NCBI GenBank assembly: GCA_009823395.1
Contig: CM020501.1
Coordinates: 25,800,361-25,864,360, forward strand
From: Thamnaconus septentrionalis
Taxonomy: Eukaryota > Chordata > Actinopteri > Tetraodontiformes > Monacanthidae
DNA: 64,000 nucleotides
Direction: 5' to 3'
The notes beneath the pieces were generated by a model that was given only the letters and a program-made list of their open reading frames with translations, was not told the DNA's origin and made no database searches. Positions 55,885 to 64,000 of the stretch are shown in pieces; the stretch's first letter is position 1; each line of letters opens with the position of its first letter. Made by a program: the position numbers and the translations under genes.

Positions 55885-58224
55885 CTAGTGAGATCACCTA
55901 GAATATCCGTAATACAAAGAATGCACACCACGGGCCACATTTTGAGAAATCCGGAGGAAGTTCTTGCAGGTTCTGGCGTCGTTTTGCGGTCCAGGTGAGT
56001 TCCCCGAAGTAAGAAAGGCTGTTCCATTCCCCGCATTCACACCGGGGACAGATTTCAGATCACATCTGCCATCGACCAATCCGAAGTGGGGCTAGGAGAG
56101 CGCCGTGCCGAAGGGGTCAAGTTGGTAAATGCAAATCGCATTTCCTTTTAACCCGTCGGTAGCGGGGGTCGCGCGAAGGGTCACGGTCGCTCTGATAGCA
56201 TCAGCGAAACTGCCAGTCACTCCGACGCGACCCCGGCCGCGCAACGCTCGCCGCCTCACCTTAATACATATCGACCGCTAGCCGGTGTCAAACAGGTCAG
56301 GCAGGCCGTGCAAACATTATATTCTGATTAAGTCTTAAATGATGAAGTAGCCCCGGAGACGCCGAGCAAACCGTAAGCGCTGAGGCAGCAGCACTTCATC
56401 TATTGCTGATTTCTCGGGCAAAATAATACTGTATGTTCTCTTCTGTCTGACAATGTAGGGGCAAGCGTAGCTCAATTTTTTTTTCTTCAACGTCTCATGC
56501 TTTTGCGGTGCGTCTTCATCCACGCGGTCTGCGGGGGTGGTGGTGCAAGTATTTTTAGTTCGGTGTCAAAAAGTGCAGAACAACGAAAAACTCAAACCTC
56601 CGTGCCATTCTCGTGGTGCTACACACAGCATTTCGTGTTAATGATGTGTAAAAATGTGTCTTCTTTTATTAATTGGTATTTTTTAATAATTGTTAAATCT
56701 TTGGACTTACTGTATGCCTTGTATCTGTCTAACAAAGAGCCCCGTATAAAAGCACGAGGCCGAAACCTTGGAAAGTTACAGCCTTTCAGTGTGCGTTAAG
56801 AAGAATACCTCATTCATCATGCATCATTTGGAAACGACTTCCTCTCGTTCGCAATAATGTCCTTGCTCTCGCTTGAGGGGGTTTCGGTCTTTGAGCAGGT
56901 TTCAGCTCAGAGCTGAGGCGCGACATGTTTTATTAAAACTGCCATTATCGCCCGTGCTAATCGCATTAGCCGCAACCGAACGGCTCCTCGTGGCCTCTCC
57001 CTCCTGGAGCTTTTCTCCGGTGCTTTCGGCACTGCGGCATCTCACCGCTGATAAGGCGCCGAAGAGCCGTCTCCGGGGCGAGCGATTAAAAGCGCCGTCT
57101 GTCGGAGGGCGGCGCGATCGATCTCAGAGATCAAAGATCACGCGACGTGGATTGCTGCCTTTGCGCATCTCTTCTGGTAAATGCTGCAGCCAACAGCAAA
57201 TCAAAAGGAGTTTAATGAGACCAGTTGATGGGTCTCGACGGCGCCGCTGATCTGCACGGAGCTGATATCCATCTTTAGCTTGCGGGGTCAAATCTCCCAA
57301 CAATTCCCGGTTTGCCATGTGACCCCTAGCGATTTTCCCCTGATAGGCATCACAGTATAGTTGCTTCTCTTAGCTTAAATTGCACATCAGATTGCATTCA
57401 CAAACGTCCTTTGAACCGTTTAAAAGCCCCGTTTAAAAGCCCCTGTTGTGAATGTTGTCAGCCTAGCGGTAAAAAACACAACTACTTGTGCAGAGTGCCC
57501 CCCCTGCCTGCCCTGCCAGCCGAAGCATCACTTGACAAATGAACGTTCCGTTCAAAGCGAAGGTCGCAAGCTGCTTTTGTTTTGGAAAATCGCTGGAGTG
57601 GAGCCACGCTGTATTTCACTCCGCCTCTAATTTAAAGTTTTTGGCTGACACGTCCTCGCGCGGAGCGTGCGAGCGGTCGGCCGCCAGCTCCAGCTGCCAA
57701 GCCCTTATTTAAAAGGGGCTGCACCGGCTTTGGAGGAAGACGGCGGCAGCTCGGCTACAACCGCCAGCGCGGTTTGACATACTTGCATCCAGCAGATTAT
57801 TGTATTTACCGTGTGTGTCGGTAGATCGTTATCGTTTCTCTCAGCCCCGTCTGCCAGACCCATTTTATTTGGGACAGCGTAATAGCCTCTCATCCCCATC
57901 ATCCGTCCGCACACCCAACTCAGCAGAGATAAGAAGATTTACTGTTTTTGACATAGGGAGAACAAGAACCACGAGGCTGCGCAGCCGTCAGTGGATGTTT
58001 CAAGGGTGGCGACGCCGACAGACGACAGACGTCAACGACGCGACTAATTAGAAGACCGTCCCTCCCCCCTTGACTTTCTTTATTCCACAATTTGAAATGA
58101 AAGGGGAGAAGATTCATTTTTCATACCTTGCACGTTCGCCTCTGGTGGTTAGTTCCCCTTCTTGCCTGGTTCCTTCTGCTTCCTTCAAACATTTAGCCCC
58201 TGTCCCTCACATGTTTCTTCACAT

Positions 58225-58225
<1 letters not shown>

Positions 58226-58253
<28 letters not shown>
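58226..58253. repeat. (CA)n microsatellite
   Basis: Fourteen CA units. Confidence 0.95.
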
Positions 58254-58259
<6 letters not shown>

Positions 58260-60948
58260 CTCCCTTTGAACAGTGGCGTTTGATGTTCGACGTGAGCTTA
58301 AGTGCGTGTACGTCGAGGCTTCCGCCAAAAACCCCCGACCCCTCCATCTAGTTTTTTTCTCCATCAAGTCAGCAGCAGAATTTCTTTTTTCTGCATTTGA
58401 ATTGCGCGAGGATAACCAGGCCGCCACCACTAAGCATTCGCAGCACACTTCAACAGGGGGCTGTTTGGCCCTGCGTCACATTTGCACTAATGTGCCAGGT
58501 AGAATTAGAAGTGCAATAAAAAGGAAGGCGATTTTCTAAAGCCATTCATAACACTTGCCTCGGTCTTCTCCGCCATTTTTCATGTTCCCCCTTCTATTCA
58601 GAGACAATAAATAAAAATAAACCCCCCACACATAAAGAAAATAAAGAAAAGCGGCAACACAGCAAAGGAGTGTTTAAATGGAAGCGGCAGTGACAAAGCC
58701 GAACTGATGTTCCTCTTCTCTTGCTGCGTCCACAGCGTGTGTCTCCGCCAAGTGTCCGTTCTCCCTCTGAACACGTTGACATCTCATTTTCAGATATCTG
58801 TCGCTGTTCCGCCGCCGCCACTGAACCGGAGCAGACAAGAGTAAACTTGCAGGGCGCTCCCCGAAAAGGGAAAGACAAAAAAAGAAAAAAACAACCTGCT
58901 CCTTTAGACTGAAGCACCCTACCACACCGGCTAACCCTCCACTCCCATCCGTGGGAGTGCGGCCTTTGTAGCCGTCTCCAGCAGCTCAAAGTGGGCCACA
59001 ACGCATATCAAGTGCTTGCTCCTGGCATAGCGGCATTTCATGAAAAAAAGAAGCACTTCCTGGGCCAATTTCAGCTTAAAAAGCCATGGGCTGCAGTGGC
59101 ATGGACGCCTCTGGTAAACGTGTTTAGCCGTCACGCTCCGAATGAAAATAAGAATAAAATATCAGGTGTGCATTTAAAATACAAGCATGATTGGTCAAGA
59201 GATGCAGAGCGGGCTCCAGCTAATATGACCTCTGGTGGTCAGTGATTGTAAGTTGATTGTGGAAGCGATTAAGGGGCTAATTGGTTTATAAATTGCACAT
59301 TTAATACACTCAGACTGTCGGTGCTAGTTCCTAAAAATTCCTCGGCATCCAAATTGCAGTGATTGGTTGAGGACAGACGCGCCCACAGCACACACTCCCG
59401 AGTGTGACATCCCACCAGCCGGGGACCTTCCTGACGTGTCCAGCATGAAATTAGCTTACGGACCAGGAGTCTGCATGTGTGATGCATTGTGTGGCCGCCG
59501 CTCGACAAACAGACAGATGTTCAATTACCCGAGCAATCAAACTAATTTGTCAGCTTCACAGTCCGTCCCGGCCTTGAACGCCAGCGTAAACGTACCTGTC
59601 GGTACCCCGGGAAAAGACCGAGGTATTATTTTGCGATTGCGTTTGGGCAGTTCAAGGTCTCAACAAGGACTCGTGTCCCTAGGGTCTGCCCCTCCTCCCC
59701 CACCCGCTGGGACGACTGTCCTCCCACCCTCCCATCCACCTGCCGCCGCCCTCGCCTTCCTCCGACGGGCGCACAACCTTGCGGCGCCTTTGCAAATGCG
59801 CCGCCTGCCCGGCCTTGGCAAACGCCCGCGGCTGACGGGCCGACGCTGAGCCGATGGCGCGACACTTGCACCATGAGTGCATCTCTCCGCGGGGGGACTC
59901 GGTTTTCCAGTCCACCAGCCCACCGCCTGTCTGGCTGCATTTCCCCAACCAGCGGGCAACTCCGCCATCCCCTCCCCTACCCATCATACCTTTCAAAATA
60001 AAAGGTGTCTGCGGCAGTCGCACCAAGGGGCCTCAGCAACCCACTCAATCATCAGTGGCGTCCCTGCCGCCCCACCCCGCCTCCCGTTATGGGCGAGACC
60101 AATTTACAACCTGCCTGCCTCGGATGCCGCCTCCCAGCCGTCCGCACTGCCGTGTTGTTTATTTATGACCCCCGGAGCCCGCGACGGAGGGCATTATGAA
60201 AGAGATTACACAGCCAAACAGACTTGGCTCAGACCCCAACTCTCATTACTCACAGTCGGTGTCGGTCCGGGGATGATCGGGGGGAGGACTCCGGCAGGGA
60301 GTAAGAGGAGTGCTGGGCTGTTTGATCACTCGCTGCGAGTCAAGGTAAACTCTCTGGCGCCGGTAAAGGGTGTTCGTCTTCCTCGGGATGTGATGAAAGG
60401 CACGGCACCGCTGCTGCCATATTAGAAGTGGCAAAAGAAACTCTTGAGCCGGGAAGGGCTTAGAGCCCAGGGAGAAGCTGGGCCGGCCGCAATGGAGGAC
60501 TTGACTGCACATTCGTACAGTATAACATGGATATGAAGTCCGTGGACAACGATTTTCGTCGGTATTTGTTTCCTATGACACCTCTGATCAGACATCTGTG
60601 GATCGAGCTTAGCGTTAATAGGTGAAACACTGCATTTCAAGGTCACCACAGAAGGACAAGAAAGTGCCGTCACCGCCGCAACGTGCAGGTAGCGATATCG
60701 TTTTTGTCGTAATCCATGTAGGGAAGTCGCTGTCAGGTGTCCTCAACCTTAACGTCCTCACCGTGCTCCGGTGGTTTCACAGCCTCGCCGTCCTAACTGT
60801 GCTCAGGGCCGGGAAACATGAAAATTTGACATTTTCGGCAAACTGCAGTTTCCACTTGACTTGAGTCCATGACAGAGGACGGCTGTGCACACGGTGGCCG
60901 ACTTCCCTTCAGGAGCCCTTTCACTTTACAGCTTTTACGTTCAGACAC

Positions 60949-60966
60949 GCATGCACGCGTGCATGC
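60949..60966. other. 18-bp perfect palindrome
   Basis: GCATGCACGCGTGCATGC, alternating purine and pyrimidine throughout, so it could adopt Z-DNA or a small cruciform. No function assigned. Confidence 0.9.
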
Positions 60967-62640
60967 ACAAAAAGCCGTCCGTTTGAGGTTTTTTCATAGG
61001 CTTCCATTAATTTCCTGTTGTTTTGTACCCACCCGACCCTGACTTTAAACTACAATTCACCCTTAAAAATGAAACCTCCTACCGCAAAACTTGACAATAA
61101 AATTGCGAGGACAGGACGGAACACCGCCTGAACACAACAGAACGCTGCCTGGCACAGTGTGAAACACTCGTCTATTAGCTGAGATTTTGCTGTGTGGCGT
61201 CGAGAGCCTGCTGTGTCCCTCGTGTCATTATGTCATCCAGTACATCCTGAGATTAAAAAGATGAGGAAGATTTGGAATATTAGCTTTTTTATTTTCGAAG
61301 GGAACAGGGCAGTTCGCAGCAGGGTGTTGGCAAATACAGTTACAGTGCGAGGATGTTTTACTGTTCCATTACTTTTTTTATTTTATTTTTTTGCTTTGTG
61401 CTGTTCCTCACTCTGGCCCTGCGGCAGGCGGATGTTTCCATGGTTGTTCCGTCCTCCTGCTGTAGGCTGCCATGGGATCCTCCGCTGCTGGCGGCAAGCT
61501 CAAGGTTAGAACTCCATGTCAAAGCGCGCAAGGAGTGCAGAGCAGGTTGCTTCGCTATTTGTTTCCTTCCTCTCTCGTTTGGCCTTTGCATCTGTTTCGC
61601 CTCATTGTTGCGTCGATGCCCTGACTGGGGGCCTTTATTGTGGGAAACTGACATTTTCTCCTCCTCCCTCCTTTTATTTTTATTTTTTACTTTAACCTTT
61701 AGCGTAATCAATACCTGCACGGGAGGCCTTGAGCAGCATCCATCTACCTCCCACTGCTCATCTCAATAGAGCCACACGTTGGCGTTTCAAATCTTATCTG
61801 TACTTGTAAACAGCTGAAAAACTCCAACTGAATCTGAGAGGAAATGCGTCATTTGTTGCTTTGTGTTGGTTGCAACCAGATAAGCAAAAGCTTTCATTAT
61901 AATTTTCCATTATACTATATTCAGAATAAATATCCTGGTACACATAAAAACATACAAATAGGTTTTGAGAAACCATCAACTTCAGTTTTGATGGCTGATG
62001 TGCTTCAAATCACACAATGCAGATATGTGACATATTTCTAGATTGTGATGAGGAAATCATATAAAAGCAATTCAAGATGGACAGAAATGCTTAAAAAAAA
62101 CAGACCCAACTAACTAACCTTCCCCTGAAAAACGCATTGATTGCCATCCTTCACTCTTCTTTAAATAATAATGTCACTAATTATTTACCAGGATGCACTG
62201 TGTGGCCTCCTCGTATTTATGGGGTTTGATCCTGGCGGACTTAGAAATGGGACGCCTTTAGTTTATTGTTGATGAATGGCTCATGTAGATGAGGGGAATA
62301 AAAAAAAGTCCATGCACGCTCATTCATCCTATTTTGTCACCGGCTCGCCGCCACCCTCCTGTTAATTGGATGGAACAAGGCTAACGGCACACTACTTCGT
62401 GAGGAAATGGATGGCTGTGGTGGCAGCAGTGGCCACTTAATGCTGAGTCGCCAGAGCACTCCGGAATGTACACAACTTAAAGGGAAAATGAACGTTTTTC
62501 CCAGGAAAACTGTTGGCTGCTGAGTGGATGGATGTGTTTACTGAGGACCGGTGGGATTGTGCATTAGAATGTGGGACCATCTGGGTTAATTCAAGATGGG
62601 CTGGATTGTCATTTTCCAGGCTAACTGAGAGCAAGACGCT

Positions 62641-63108
<468 letters not shown>

Positions 63109-63132
63109 GACACACACACACACACACACACA
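63109..63132. repeat. (CA)n microsatellite
   Basis: About eleven CA units between the TA array and MITE family M. Confidence 0.93.
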
Positions 63133-63149
63133 GAGACATATATATGCGA

Positions 63150-63275
63150 ACCATTCTAATGGTAAGAAAACTATATTACTTTTATTGTACTGCAATTATA
63201 CACTTTCATTAATATATTTAAGTTTTTACCAATATAAAAATCATAAGTCGAGCAAAATAATACACACTGGATCTT
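63150..63275 (-). mobile_element. MITE family M, end fragment next to microsatellite
   Basis: Read in reverse it starts AAGATCCAGTGTGTATTATT and matches 47940-48070 block by block (TTATGATTTTTATATTGGTA, then ATAATTGCAGTACAATAAAA). The CA and TA arrays sit at the same inner position as in the 47940 copy, so the whole unit may extend left to about 62640. Confidence 0.65.
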
Positions 63276-64000
63276 CAAATCTCTTTAAAAGTTAAGTCTG
63301 TTTGTCTCACATCCATGTCATCGACCTCTCGGGAACAGAAGCCATTCACTGCTTGAGCATAATTTACACCCCCTCGGTTCTTATTACACTTCCTTAAAGG
63401 GACGGCAGCCTTCAGCAGTGCAGATCCGTGCCATCCACCTGCCAAATTTCCCCAGTAAAAACAGAAATAAAATAAATCCGGCACGGTCCATTCAGGCTGT
63501 CCTGGTAAACATTGTTAAAAATGTCCTCTACATATTTGACATGTGGCTCGTGCGTCGCGTGTTTTGCGACGGCGACCTCTTCATTTTGAAAAGTTATTGC
63601 GCATGAAACGAGGGGAGGGAGTAAAACAAGCCTGGGCGGTGCGGATGGGGAAATGATCTGCCAGGCAAGTGTGAAGAGACGCCCCTGTGATTTAAAGCAG
63701 GCCCCGGCGGACACAATCTTCGTAACGTGTGCTGCTCTTTCTCAGGTGGTGGGGGGGGTGTCACGAGAGGAGTGTTAATGAGTGCTTCAAAAGTAATCGG
63801 TTTTCCTGGGCGGGGTGAGTCATGGAGGCGGGGGGGTGGAGTGTGCCAGATGACTTTGGCTCACCTTCTTTGCGCTGAATGATTCGCCTGGACCCACCTA
63901 CGTGGGTCCTGAATGATTTGTTTAGGACCCACGTAGGTGTCTTTTCACTCGTTGCGTCAAACTTGCGTCAAACACGAATACGGCAGTTTTAAAAAAACAT
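63276..64000. other. Unique DNA with a terminal inverted repeat structure
   Basis: No gene recognised. A perfect 16-bp stem (CACCTACGTGGGTCCT, 63895-63910, against 63924-63939) with a 13-nt loop lies inside a near-tandem duplication from about 63875 to 63941. Confidence 0.5.

Larger units (their letters stand above)
55885..62640. other. Long unique non-coding stretch
   Basis: About 6.7 kb with no interspersed repeat I can recognise and no nameable gene. It contains a CA array (58226-58253) and an 18-bp palindrome (60949-60966). The GC-rich part at 59640-60130 gives several overlapping long frames on both strands, as expected from low stop density. The longest, 182 codons (59877-60425), has no recognisable domain. 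Confidence 0.45.

Noticed and set aside
59366..60425. Several overlapping open frames of 100-182 codons on both strands
   Set aside because: They coincide with a GC- and CpG-rich patch. None has a domain, and they contradict one another in strand and frame.

Overview
This window looks like teleost fish nuclear DNA, almost entirely non-coding. The evidence is the set of interspersed repeats: several non-autonomous hAT elements, PIF/Harbinger relics, a TIR element with E-box motifs, tRNA-derived SINEs of types common in ray-finned fish, 5'-truncated retroposon tails ending in (GAATGAAT)n, dense CA/TA/GA microsatellites, and CpG kept at levels unlike mammals. I cannot name the species. The repeat set fits a percomorph, which is an inference from memory of repeat consensus sequences. 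There is no prokaryotic organisation, no operon, no CRISPR array, and no tRNA or rRNA gene I could find. No protein-coding gene can be named. Almost all open frames are chance ORFs in microsatellites or GC-rich DNA, or decayed transposon genes.

Layout. Positions 1-2.3 kb hold unique DNA, a hAT copy and an (ATCT)n array. A compact CpG island at about 2.39-2.8 kb has a first-exon-like splice donor. Positions 3-5.4 kb are unique. Positions 5.4-9.9 kb are a repeat cluster: two hAT elements, a SINE head, and two copies of a TIR element (family B), one split by a complete solo LTR. Positions 9.9-19.2 kb are mainly unique, with a hAT copy (12.3 kb), GA/GT arrays and a frameshifted Harbinger transposase fossil (16.2-16.5 kb). 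Another hAT-like element follows at 19.2-19.9 kb. Positions 20-28 kb are the longest repeat-poor part and the best place to look for conserved non-coding enhancers. Positions 28.3-34 kb are again repeat-rich: family B with a 47-bp retroposed tail inside, a TIR element with a SINE inside, and a SINE probably split by about 1 kb of younger DNA. Positions 35-36 kb include a second CpG-rich island. Positions 36.2-41.3 kb hold two copies of a PIF-like element, the best-preserved family B copy and a hAT with an 8-bp target duplication. Positions 41-48 kb are largely unique with one MITE. Positions 48-49.2 kb and 62.6-63.3 kb contain very long TA arrays associated with MITEs. Positions 50.8-50.9 kb have the strongest internal exon candidate. 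Positions 51.5-55.9 kb hold further hAT, retroposon, LINE and SINE pieces, and 56-62.6 kb is repeat-poor.

The window is best read as intergenic DNA or a long intron. If the CpG-island donor at 2611 and the candidate exon at 50863-50921 belong to one transcript, the window would be a roughly 48-kb first intron on the plus strand. Their reading phases fit, but this is unproven. I found no evidence of an undescribed biological system. The informative structures are nested transposon insertions with readable target-site duplications, a transposon family that spreads an E-box palindrome, a MITE family carrying internal microsatellites, and several perfect palindromes.
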